This document shows, piece after piece, positions 1-5,827 of a stretch of DNA of 5,827 nucleotides. A program made the translations under genes and the position numbers. Within the stretch, counting starts at the first letter, position 1, and the number at the start of each line of letters is the position of its first letter. Source of the stretch: Dehalococcoides sp. Lineage in GTDB: Bacteria; Chloroflexota; Dehalococcoidia; Dehalococcoidales; RBG-16-60-22. The DNA lies in the NCBI GenBank assembly GCA_030665795.1, contig DAOUZD010000054.1, positions 1 through 5,827 of the forward strand, in the 5' to 3' direction. Below the pieces are notes generated by a model. That model was not told where the DNA came from. It searched no databases and saw only the letters and a program-made list of their open reading frames with translations.

Positions 1-468
1 TACGGTGTTTGTGCCATCGTTGCCCTGGTACACGATGCAGTGGTGGCGCTGGGCGTATTTTCTATTCTCGGTGGCATCCTGAACTGGCAGATTAATCTGA
101 TGTTTATTACCGGTATTCTGGCGGTCATTGGCTACAGCGTGAATAATACCGTGGTTATTTTTGACCGCATCCGCGAGAATTTGCGCCGGGATATGAGCGC
201 TGGCTTTGAGACGGTAGTTAACAACAGCCTGGTGGAAACTCTAGGACGTTCCGTGAATACCAGTCTGACCACCTTAGTCGTGGTCCTGGCTCTGCTGCTC
301 TTCGTCGGGGTGTCAATTCAGAATCTGGTTGTTGTGCTCGTCATTGGCATCATTGCCGGCACTTTCAGTTCCGTCTGCATTGCCCCGGCGCTGTTAGTGG
401 TCTGGGACAGGGGGGAGTGGGGCCGGTTTATCCGGTGGCTGCCTTTATCCCGGGCAAAAGCCAAATAA
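1..468 (+). CDS. secF: Protein translocase subunit SecF, C-terminal part (5' end outside window)
   Basis: SecF works with SecD in the membrane as an accessory of SecYEG, using the proton gradient to help pull exported proteins across. Only the last 155 residues are here; the frame is open from base 1, so the gene begins upstream and any start inside the window is internal. Visible in order: an HD pair at local residues 11-12 in a membrane segment, a second hydrophobic segment (about 31-44), the SecF signature GYSVNNTVVIFDRIRENLRR (44-63), then two long hydrophobic segments (about 88-106 and 108-135) and a short basic tail. The signature makes the family call secure. One oddity is Asn49, where Asp or Glu is usual (GYSxN-D/E-T/S); the partner Arg is kept at 83. 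A SecDF fusion cannot be excluded because the N-terminus is missing. The gene ends 10 bp from the converging exporter gene, with no terminator visible. Confidence 0.95.
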   Translation, partial: YGVCAIVALVHDAVVALGVFSILGGILNWQINLMFITGILAVIGYSVNNTVVIFDRIRENLRRDMSAGFETVVNNSLVETLGRSVNTSLTTLVVVLALLLFVGVSIQNLVVVLVIGIIAGTFSSVCIAPALLVVWDRGEWGRFIRWLPLSRAKAK

Positions 469-478
469 AGATGAGTTG

Positions 479-1102
479 CTAGACCACCAACTGTATGCCT
501 GAGATTAGAAACCAGAGTCCAAAGCCAACGAGCAGCAGGCTACAGGCAATAAACAGCCATTCCTGCAGTTTCTGCCCCCAGAGGGAGTGGGTTCGGTAAA
601 TCACATTTGAAACCAGTGAGAGCCAGACCAGGTCGCACAGCCAGTGAACAATAACAAAGACGATTAACCCTGGGGTGCCGAATTCAAGGATTCGCATAAT
701 GAGCATACCGCCGATGGTCGCCCACCAGAGCAGGAAGAATGGGTTGAAAACACTGGTGATGATGCCGGCGGTAAAGGCACTGTAAGGTAAATCCTTGCCC
801 TTCTGAGTTACCTCAACTCGGGCACGAAACATGCTTATACCCAGCCAGATAATCATACCACTGCCCAGGACACTGAGCACCAGCCGTACGATGTTATCCT
901 GAAAGAACTGGGCAAAGCCAAAGTATATCAGCAGTATCAGGGGGACTTCGATTATGGCATGTCCCAGGGCTATCTGAGTCCCTGCCCACGGAGACTTATA
1001 GCTTTTGGCAAGAGTTACGGCGAACATGGGGCCGGGCATCATTACCCCGGAAAATGAAATGACGACTACGCTTAATAAAATCGGGAGCATGGAGACCATC
1101 AC
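479..1102 (-). CDS. LysE/RhtB-family amino acid exporter
   Basis: This is a predicted inner-membrane exporter of the LysE/RhtB superfamily, which expels amino acids or related small metabolites. At 207 aa it has the family's usual length, and about six hydrophobic segments can be seen. Family marks are the MPGPMF motif near the N-terminus (residues 22-27), a GH pair in the second segment (47-48, followed by AIIEVP) and an NP pair in the second half (120-121, FNPFFLLWW). The substrate cannot be told from sequence. The start is uncertain. GTG at 1102, ATG at 1099 and ATG at 1090 are in frame, and a stop codon (1106-1108) closes the frame upstream. The only good SD-like sequence (AGGAG, 1125-1129) is more than 20 nt away, too far for normal use; ATG 1099 looks most likely. 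The gene converges on secF and lies downstream of the DUF4870 gene on the same strand, 178 bp away. Confidence 0.88.
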   Translation of the reverse strand: MMVSMLPILLSVVVISFSGVMMPGPMFAVTLAKSYKSPWAGTQIALGHAIIEVPLILLIYFGFAQFFQDNIVRLVLSVLGSGMIIWLGISMFRARVEVTQKGKDLPYSAFTAGIITSVFNPFFLLWWATIGGMLIMRILEFGTPGLIVFVIVHWLCDLVWLSLVSNVIYRTHSLWGQKLQEWLFIACSLLLVGFGLWFLISGIQLVV

Positions 1103-1280
1103 ACACTATCATATCACACTCTTTCTCCTAGTGCCTCTTGTAATACGGAGGGAGACAAAGAGGGGTGAGGCCTCAAAGTCTGCTTTAAGGAGTTTCGGTG
1201 GGACGGTGTCCCTCTTACCCAACCAATTCTTTCTTCCTTGGTAAGGGAAGAGGATACAGGGGGGAGGTTTATTTGCTCGG
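1103..1280. other. Intergenic region between the exporter and DUF4870 genes, with small inverted repeats
   Basis: I find no credible gene here. The stretch holds a perfect 10-bp palindrome TGAGGCCTCA (1166-1175) and an inverted pair CTTACC (1214-1219) / GGTAAG (1240-1245) around a 20-nt loop, within purine/pyrimidine-skewed sequence. Neither is followed by a T-run on either strand, so neither reads as an intrinsic terminator. A weak TATGAT hexamer (minus strand, 1108-1113) lies just ahead of the exporter start but has no good -35 partner. Confidence 0.5.
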
Positions 1281-1619
1281 CTAGCCTACCCGTTTCTCGG
1301 CAAAATCACCTGCCCAGCGTACCTTAAACTTTGCCCCTTGATAAGCCTTAATCATCAAGAACACCACTAAACCAATCCAAGCTACCCCGAGTAGTACATT
1401 GATTATGAAACCGAGTATCGGTATCCAGCCAAGGAATACGTTAATGATAATCCACACAACCGTGTAAATACCAAAAACATATATTGACTGTATCGCGTGG
1501 AAGCGGACAAACTTGCTTTTCTGCTCGAGCAGGACAAAAACGAGACCACTTACCCAACCCAAGACATAACATAATAATCCAGCCACATTTTCATCCAGCC
1601 CGGTGGAAGACTTTTCCAT
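1281..1619 (-). CDS. DUF4870 (Tic20-like) small membrane protein
   Basis: This 112-aa protein of the DUF4870 family has no established role. Family marks are an N-terminal NVAGLLCYVLGW segment (11-22), the RFHAIQSI motif after the first membrane span (39-46), and a C-terminal AYQGAKFKV-x3-GDFAEK tail (92-109). Three to four hydrophobic segments are visible (about 12-31, 46-64 and 67-90), separated by a short charged loop (EQKSKFVR). Length is normal and the frame intact. The start is well supported: the SD AAGGAGGA (1628-1635) sits 8 nt ahead of the ATG. A sigma70-like promoter lies just upstream, so the gene is probably transcribed on its own rather than only by read-through from the XRE gene 115 bp upstream. 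The stop codon lies in a GGCTAGCC palindrome. The family call is fairly sure; function is unknown. Confidence 0.85.
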   Translation of the reverse strand: MEKSSTGLDENVAGLLCYVLGWVSGLVFVLLEQKSKFVRFHAIQSIYVFGIYTVVWIIINVFLGWIPILGFIINVLLGVAWIGLVVFLMIKAYQGAKFKVRWAGDFAEKRVG

Positions 1620-1656
1620 TGCAATATTCCTCCTTACATTAGTATATAGGCATAAG

Positions 1657-1683
1657 GTTATACCAAGATGCGCCGGGTGTCAA
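1657..1683 (-). promoter_or_regulatory. Sigma70-like promoter of the DUF4870 gene
   Basis: On the minus strand, TTGACA (1678-1683, 6/6 match) is followed after 15 bp by TATAAC (1657-1662, 5/6). The spacer is short. Transcription would start near 1650 and give a leader of about 30 nt carrying the strong SD. Confidence 0.55.
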
Positions 1684-1734
1684 TAGCTGGCTAGACTATC
1701 CTGCCGATAATTTCCACTTTTACCTTTTTGAATA

Positions 1735-1932
1735 CTAATCATCGTCAAAAATGAAGACCTCATCTATCGTTGTCTGTAAAGCCTTAGCCACATTGTGAGC
1801 CAGCTTTAGAGAAGGGTTATATTTTCCTTGCTCCAGGAAGATGATAGTTTCCCGCCTGACACCGACCATCTCGGCCAGCTTCTCTTGAGTTAAATTACCC
1901 TTAACTCGGTATTCCTTGATTCTCGTTTTCAT
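1735..1932 (-). CDS. XRE-family helix-turn-helix regulator (YozG-like, 65 aa)
   Basis: This is a minimal DNA-binding protein made almost entirely of one Cro/C1-type helix-turn-helix. The first helix carries [17 protein letters not shown] (14-25) spans helix 2 and the turn, [17 protein letters not shown] (26-42) holds the recognition helix and the GKYNPSL signature, and the C-terminus is acidic ([10 protein letters not shown]). Length and motifs match the small stand-alone regulators often found beside a multi-pass membrane protein in bacteria and archaea, which is the arrangement here: the membrane protein gene ends 62 bp upstream. No separate promoter is obvious in that gap, so the two are probably co-transcribed. 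The SD is weak (GGGGAT just before the ATG). I infer that the protein binds the paired repeats at 2652-2683 and represses its own operon. Confidence 0.9.
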   Translation of the reverse strand: MKTRIKEYRVKGNLTQEKLAEMVGVRRETIIFLEQGKYNPSLKLAHNVAKALQTTIDEVFIFDDD

Positions 1933-1994
1933 TAGTATCCCCAGACATTAAGCACTTAACCAAAATAGAGAGCCGGAGACAGTTTTGGACACTT

Positions 1995-2636
1995 TCAAGG
2001 GGTTTTGCTAAATAGCCCTTTAATAAATAGGACTAGACTGCCAACGATGCCGACCGCAAACGACAAAGCACTAATCAGGGCAATAAAGAAAAAGACTGGC
2101 TCGTCTCCCAGACCCACTCTGTCCCAAAAGTCGGCACCCAAAAAGTGAATAAACAAACCATAAATTGCATTATGCAGAAAGACACTGATAATAAAGGCAG
2201 CTAACGATATCCCCGCTACTAGCAGGAATGTTTTCAGCATTTTCAGCCCTCTTGCCTCCAGCTTAGGTTTTACCCGGTCATAGAAGAGGTAAGAAAGCAG
2301 ATATACCGCTCCGGCCGAGATAAATAGACCACCCAGAACATGCACGGTATCGGGAGCCTCAACGAGTTTTACGCTGAAGGGCAGCATCAGGAAGGCGGTG
2401 GCGATGGCGAAGAAGATGAACCCGTTTCGTATTGATTTACTGGTGTTTTCGCGCACTCTCTCATCAATCGGCGGCAGCTTCCTCTTTCTTAGCAAAGACC
2501 ACAATTCACGGTGACCCATTAGTAAGGTCCCAACTACGATTGCAATCGCCACGTAATATGCCTTCAGAGAGATGAGGATAACAGTTACTATCAGGGCAGT
2601 GATAAAAACAGCTAAGAATACTCTCTTCGTTTTCAT
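1995..2636 (-). CDS. Multi-pass membrane protein paired with an XRE regulator (unknown function)
   Basis: I do not recognise a named function. The 213-aa protein has about six hydrophobic segments: roughly 6-24, 27-41, 71-89, 98-118, 133-154 and 180-207. Between the second and third lies a basic cytoplasmic-looking stretch (LLRKRKLPP) followed by DERVRENTSKSIRNGF. This resembles the DER...K-R-G segment of DUF2178-type membrane proteins, which are also typically encoded beside small XRE regulators; I treat that link as suggestive only. No catalytic motif, cysteine pair or signal peptidase site is apparent. The start is well placed: AGAGG (2644-2648) precedes the ATG with 7 nt of spacing. The gene is the first of a two-gene unit with the regulator and is read from a promoter that carries tandem 16-bp repeats. 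Confidence 0.75.
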   Translation of the reverse strand: MKTKRVFLAVFITALIVTVILISLKAYYVAIAIVVGTLLMGHRELWSLLRKRKLPPIDERVRENTSKSIRNGFIFFAIATAFLMLPFSVKLVEAPDTVHVLGGLFISAGAVYLLSYLFYDRVKPKLEARGLKMLKTFLLVAGISLAAFIISVFLHNAIYGLFIHFLGADFWDRVGLGDEPVFFFIALISALSFAVGIVGSLVLFIKGLFSKTP

Positions 2637-2651
2637 GATGCTACCTCTATA

Positions 2652-2683
2652 GTTATATATTTTTAACGTTATATATTTCTAAC
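2652..2683 (-). repeat. Tandem 16-bp operator-like repeats (probable XRE binding sites)
   Basis: Two directly adjoining 16-bp units differ at a single base. Read on the minus strand they are GTTAGAAATATATAAC (2668-2683) and GTTAAAAATATATAAC (2652-2667). Each unit is itself an imperfect palindrome with GTTA/TAAC ends, as expected for a dimeric helix-turn-helix protein. The array covers the -10 edge, the transcription start and the early leader of the membrane protein/XRE operon. Sites and layout are seen directly; the identity of the binding protein is inferred from position. Confidence 0.6.
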
Positions 2684-2709
2684 ATACATCATATTTGAAG
2701 TTTTGTCAA
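2681..2709 (-). promoter_or_regulatory. Promoter of the membrane protein/XRE operon
   Basis: On the minus strand, a perfect TTGACA (2704-2709) is followed after an ideal 17-bp spacer by TATGTT (2681-2686, 4/6). The -10 shares bases 2681-2683 with the upstream 16-bp repeat, and the predicted transcription start (about 2674) falls inside that repeat. This is the expected geometry for repression by a bound regulator. Confidence 0.6.
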
Positions 2710-2785
2710 TACCCGGGGCAACTTTTTTGGCGGCTATTTACTCAGGGGTTTACCTGCTGCCGATACGAGTCGTTTGGTGGCTGTA

Positions 2786-3670
<885 letters not shown>

Positions 3671-3689
3671 AAATGTAACTATATATTTA

Positions 3690-3696
3690 GGGAGGT
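3690..3696 (+). promoter_or_regulatory. Strong ribosome binding site for the 24-aa peptide
   Basis: GGGAGGT lies 9 nt ahead of the ATG at 3706. It is one of the strongest SD matches in the window and the main reason to believe the short ORF is translated. Confidence 0.6.
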
Positions 3697-3705
3697 AAAA
3701 TAGCA

Positions 3706-3780
3706 ATGATGACCTGGATAGGTATCGCCGCGATTGTTATTCTTATCGTGATATTCTTCGTGGTTAGGGGTAGGCGTTAA
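3706..3780 (+). CDS. Small single-span membrane peptide (24 aa)
   Basis: This short ORF encodes 24 residues. After MMTWIG comes an unbroken hydrophobic run rich in Ile and Val (residues 5-20), then the basic end RGRR. A single membrane helix with the C-terminus in the cytoplasm is the natural reading. Evidence for a real gene is the strong SD (GGGAGGT, 3690-3696), sensible spacing, coherent membrane-peptide composition and position just after the zinc-ribbon/OB-fold gene (35 bp), with which it could be co-transcribed. A weak promoter of its own is possible: TATATT at 3682-3687 with TTGGTT at 3659-3664. A second in-frame ATG follows directly at 3709. I recognise no named family. Such peptides often modulate larger membrane proteins, but nothing here shows a partner. 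Confidence 0.55.
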   Translation: MMTWIGIAAIVILIVIFFVVRGRR

Positions 3781-3999
3781 AGTCTGAAGCGTTAACGGTA
3801 CGCTCACTTCCAAGTGTGTGGCTAAGATGCTTCCCAGACACCATGCCTAAAAATACAGGAGGCATTCTTTACCTTCAGTAGTGTAGCTTTTACTTCCAAT
3901 GTATTAACTAAATTCGGCACGCCCACCCCTGAAGTACATAACTAGCTCGTAGTCTCTGTTGGACAGGATGAGGGGTAAGGGCTATAATCTCAAGTAGAT
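3781..3999. other. Intergenic region upstream of hpt
   Basis: No gene is supported in these 219 bases. Small inverted repeats are present: AGCGT/ACGCT around a 7-nt loop (3788-3804), CACTT-CC-AAGTG (3805-3816) and ACCCCT (3925-3930) / AGGGGT (3971-3976) about 40 nt apart. None has a T-run, so no intrinsic terminator is called after the peptide gene. An isolated CAGGAGG near 3856 is not followed by an ATG or GTG at usable spacing. The right end contains the hpt promoter. I do not recognise a riboswitch. Confidence 0.5.
3960..3988 (+). promoter_or_regulatory. Promoter of the hpt-ade operon
   Basis: TGGACA (3960-3965, 5/6) and TATAAT (3983-3988, 6/6) are separated by an ideal 17 bp. Transcription should begin near 3995, only about 5 nt before the hpt ATG at 4000. 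The spacer contains AGGGGT (3971-3976), the complement of ACCCCT at 3925-3930. Confidence 0.65.
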
Positions 4000-4533
4000 A
4001 TGGATTCTCAACCCAGACTCCACGTCCTCTTTAGCAGGCAGGAAATAGCCGCCACCGTCAGCCGGCTGGCGACCGAAATCAGTCACGATTATCATGACAA
4101 GCACCCCCTTTTAGTTGGTATTCTTAAAGGCTCCTTTATGTTTCTGGCTGACCTTATTCGGCAGCTTGATTTCCCGCTGGAGGTGGACTTTATCGGACTA
4201 GCCAGCTATGGTAAGGGTAGGCAGACTTCAGGGAAGGTCAGAGTGGTGCGGGGTCTTAGTTCCCCGATTAAAGACAGGGAAGTGCTGGTAATTGATGACA
4301 TAGTAGATACCGGACTGACGACTGCTTTTCTGCTGGATTATCTGCGGCAGAAAAACCCCACCTCCCTGAAGCTTTGTGCCCTGACCGATAAGCCTTCCCG
4401 ACGGCAGGTTCCGATGACTATTGACTATCTGGGGTTCACGGTGCCCGATAAGTTTATCGTTGGTTATGGCTTGGATTTGGGCCAGGAGTTCCGTAATTTA
4501 CCTGATATTTGCTTTATCGAGGACGAGGATTAA
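4000..4533 (+). CDS. hpt: Hypoxanthine phosphoribosyltransferase
   Basis: This cytoplasmic purine-salvage enzyme joins hypoxanthine (and usually guanine) to PRPP to give IMP (or GMP) and pyrophosphate. At 177 aa it has the usual length for bacterial Hpt. In order: the LKGS pyrophosphate loop (42-45), the flexible SYG segment (69-71) followed by GKVRVVRGL, the PRPP-binding loop VLVIDDIVDTGLT (95-107), the LTDKP motif with the purine-contacting Lys131, VPDKFIVGYGLD (148-159) and the RNLP end motif (165-168). The PRPP loop has Asp-Asp where Glu-Asp is more common, a mild change. The start fits the family N-terminus (VLFSRQEI aligning with the usual VLIxxxxI). No SD precedes the ATG, and the promoter predicts a leader of only about 5 nt, so the message may be leaderless. 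The stop codon overlaps the ade start by one base, tying the two salvage enzymes together. Confidence 0.95.
   Translation: MDSQPRLHVLFSRQEIAATVSRLATEISHDYHDKHPLLVGILKGSFMFLADLIRQLDFPLEVDFIGLASYGKGRQTSGKVRVVRGLSSPIKDREVLVIDDIVDTGLTTAFLLDYLRQKNPTSLKLCALTDKPSRRQVPMTIDYLGFTVPDKFIVGYGLDLGQEFRNLPDICFIEDED
4519..4529 (+). promoter_or_regulatory. SD elements of ade inside the end of hpt
   Basis: Two GAGGA motifs (4519-4523 and 4525-4529) lie 9 and 3 nt before the ade ATG at 4533. They are coded by the acidic end of Hpt. With the TAATG stop-start overlap this suggests translational coupling. Confidence 0.6.
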
Positions 4534-5827
4534 TGCTAACCAAACTAGCCCGCTTAATCTCAGTAGCTAGAGGAGAGCGTCCCGCCGACCTGATTCTGGC
4601 TAACGCCAAGGTAGTCAACACCTTTACCGGCGAAATTGAGTCAGGCAATGTCGCTATTTGTGGCGATAGGATTGCCGGGGTGGGAGATTATCACCAGGCA
4701 AAGCAGGTGCTGGACTTAACCGGCAAATACATAGCACCCGGCTTCATAAATGGGCATACTCACTTGGAGAGTTCAATGCTTGACGTCGGTCAATACGCCC
4801 GGGCAGTGGTGCCGCGAGGTACCTCAGCTCTGGTCACCGACCTCCACGAAATTGCCAACGTCTGCGGTCTGGAGGGAATAAAGTATGTACTGGACGGTAC
4901 CCGCCGTTTACCGCTGGACCTTTTCTTAATGGCCCCTTCCTGTGTGCCGGCGACCCATCTGGAGACGGCGGGAGCCAGCATCAGTGCTGAGGAGATTCGT
5001 CAGATTCTAAAGTGGCCGGAATCCATCGGGCTGGGTGAGGTAATGAACTTCCCCGGGGTGATTGGTGGCGACATCAGTGTGCTGAGCAAAATTGACTTGG
5101 CCAGAGGAAAGATTATTGATGGTCACGCCCCCGGCGTTACCGGAAAAGACCTTACTGCCTATATTGCCGCCGGTATTCTTTCCGACCATGAGTCGGTGTC
5201 TCTCAACGAAGCCAGAGATAAGCTAAGGCAGGGCATGTTCATCATGATTAGAGAGGGGTCTTCCGAAAAAAATCTGGATGCCTTGCTGCCCTTAGTCACG
5301 GATAAAACCTATAAGAGGTGTTTTTTCGTCGTTGATGACCGCAGCGGTGTCGACCTGCTCCGGGACGGGGATATTGACGCCGTGGTGCGAAAGGCAATTC
5401 GCCGGGGTCTCGACCCGGTGCGGGCAATCCAGATGGCGACCATCAATACCGCCGAGTATTTCCGTCTGGACAGGCTGGGGGCAGTTGCCCCCGGTTACCG
5501 GGCTAACTTAATCGTGCTCGATGATTTGCCCAACCTGCAAATAAACATGGTCTTTTACCAGGGGCGTTTAGTTGCCCGGGAAGGAAAACCATTATTCCCC
5601 TTACCTCAAGCTGATGACAGCACGGTAACCAATACGGTGAACATTAAGTCTTTTTCAATGGAGGCGTTAAGACTCACCACTTCAGGAGAAGCCAATTTAG
5701 TTATTGAGGCTATCCCCGGTCAGATAATTACCCGCAAAAGGCTTGAGAGGGTCAAGGCTGTAGATGACACCATCATAGCTGATACCGACCGGGACATTCT
5801 GAAGCTGGTGGTAGTGGAAAGACATAA
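4533..5827 (+). CDS. ade: Adenine deaminase (3' end outside window)
   Basis: This amidohydrolase-superfamily metalloenzyme hydrolyses adenine to hypoxanthine and ammonia, supplying the substrate of Hpt. The frame is open for 431 codons and runs off the window; full proteins are usually somewhat under 600 aa, so roughly three quarters is present. Family marks in order: the metal-binding HTHLESSM segment after PGFING (75-82), GTSALVTDLHEIANVCG (96-112), PSCVPATHLETAGA (135-148), GLGEVMNFPGVI (167-178), the DGHAPG histidine (198), SDHES (218-221), VDDRSGVDLL (267-276), and MATINTAEYFRL with RLGAVAPGYRANLIVLDDL closing the barrel domain (301-332). After about residue 360 the separate Ade C-terminal domain begins. 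One departure is Ser271, where I expect His in the DDRH motif. ATG 4533 overlaps the hpt stop (TAATG) and two GAGGA motifs precede it. The codon translation shows no frameshift or stop. Confidence 0.95.
   Translation, partial: MLTKLARLISVARGERPADLILANAKVVNTFTGEIESGNVAICGDRIAGVGDYHQAKQVLDLTGKYIAPGFINGHTHLESSMLDVGQYARAVVPRGTSALVTDLHEIANVCGLEGIKYVLDGTRRLPLDLFLMAPSCVPATHLETAGASISAEEIRQILKWPESIGLGEVMNFPGVIGGDISVLSKIDLARGKIIDGHAPGVTGKDLTAYIAAGILSDHESVSLNEARDKLRQGMFIMIREGSSEKNLDALLPLVTDKTYKRCFFVVDDRSGVDLLRDGDIDAVVRKAIRRGLDPVRAIQMATINTAEYFRLDRLGAVAPGYRANLIVLDDLPNLQINMVFYQGRLVAREGKPLFPLPQADDSTVTNTVNIKSFSMEALRLTTSGEANLVIEAIPGQIITRKRLERVKAVDDTIIADTDRDILKLVVVERH

Noticed and set aside
996..1112. Out-of-frame minus-strand 38-codon ORF beginning at ATG 1112 after AGGAGA
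   Set aside because: Spacing to the SD is long (12 nt), the product is featureless, and it lies inside the well-supported LysE-family gene.
1005..1244. Plus-strand 79-codon reading frame over the start of the exporter gene
   Set aside because: It mostly mirrors the exporter coding sequence, has no SD and shows no family features.
1214..1245. Possible terminator hairpin CTTACC/GGTAAG
   Set aside because: The stem is only about 6 bp with a 20-nt loop and there is no T-run on either strand.
3788..3816. Possible terminator after the 24-aa peptide (AGCGT/ACGCT and CACTT/AAGTG)
   Set aside because: Both stems are 5 bp and neither is followed by a T-tract; chance inverted repeats of this size are common.
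4790..5189. Two minus-strand frames of 60 and 63 codons within ade
   Set aside because: They are shadows of the adenine deaminase coding sequence, which has continuous family motifs through both intervals.

Overview
The window reads as bacterial chromosome of middling GC content. The gene families (a separate SecF, a DUF4870 protein, an hpt-ade pair, and a zinc-ribbon/OB-fold protein with a Pro-Glu linker) and the overall style of the proteins remind me of Chloroflexota, perhaps Dehalococcoidia. That assignment is recall and inference; no rRNA or other marker gene is present to settle it.

Layout. (1) 1-468, plus strand: the last 155 codons of secF, a subunit of the Sec accessory complex. (2) 479-1102, minus: a LysE-family exporter whose end converges on secF with only 10 bp between them. 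(3) 1281-1619, minus: a small DUF4870 membrane protein with its own promoter and a strong Shine-Dalgarno (SD). (4) 1735-2636, minus: a two-gene unit in which a 213-aa multi-pass membrane protein is followed by a 65-aa XRE-type repressor. Its promoter carries a tandem pair of 16-bp operator-like repeats. (5) 2834-3670, plus: a divergently transcribed protein made of an N-terminal zinc ribbon, a roughly 115-residue Pro/Glu/Val repeat and a C-terminal OB-fold-like domain, behind a promoter with both hexamers at consensus. (6) 3706-3780, plus: a 24-codon ORF with an excellent SD, predicted to encode a single-span membrane peptide. (7) 4000 to the window end, plus: a purine salvage operon of hpt (hypoxanthine phosphoribosyltransferase) and ade (adenine deaminase, cut by the window edge). 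The two genes overlap in a TAATG junction.

How the genes work together. Ade turns adenine into hypoxanthine and Hpt turns hypoxanthine into IMP, so the last two genes are consecutive steps of one pathway. The XRE regulator and the membrane protein form a regulator/target unit that is probably self-repressed. Four minus-strand genes (LysE, DUF4870, XRE, membrane protein) sit between plus-strand blocks.

Most worth a second look: the XRE operator array overlapping its -10 element; the 24-aa membrane peptide; an apparently leaderless hpt transcript; an Asn in SecF where the proton-path acidic residue is expected; and the zinc-ribbon/PE-repeat/OB-fold protein, whose start should be the ATG at 2834. 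I see no CRISPR array, tRNA, rRNA, insertion sequence or convincing intrinsic terminator.
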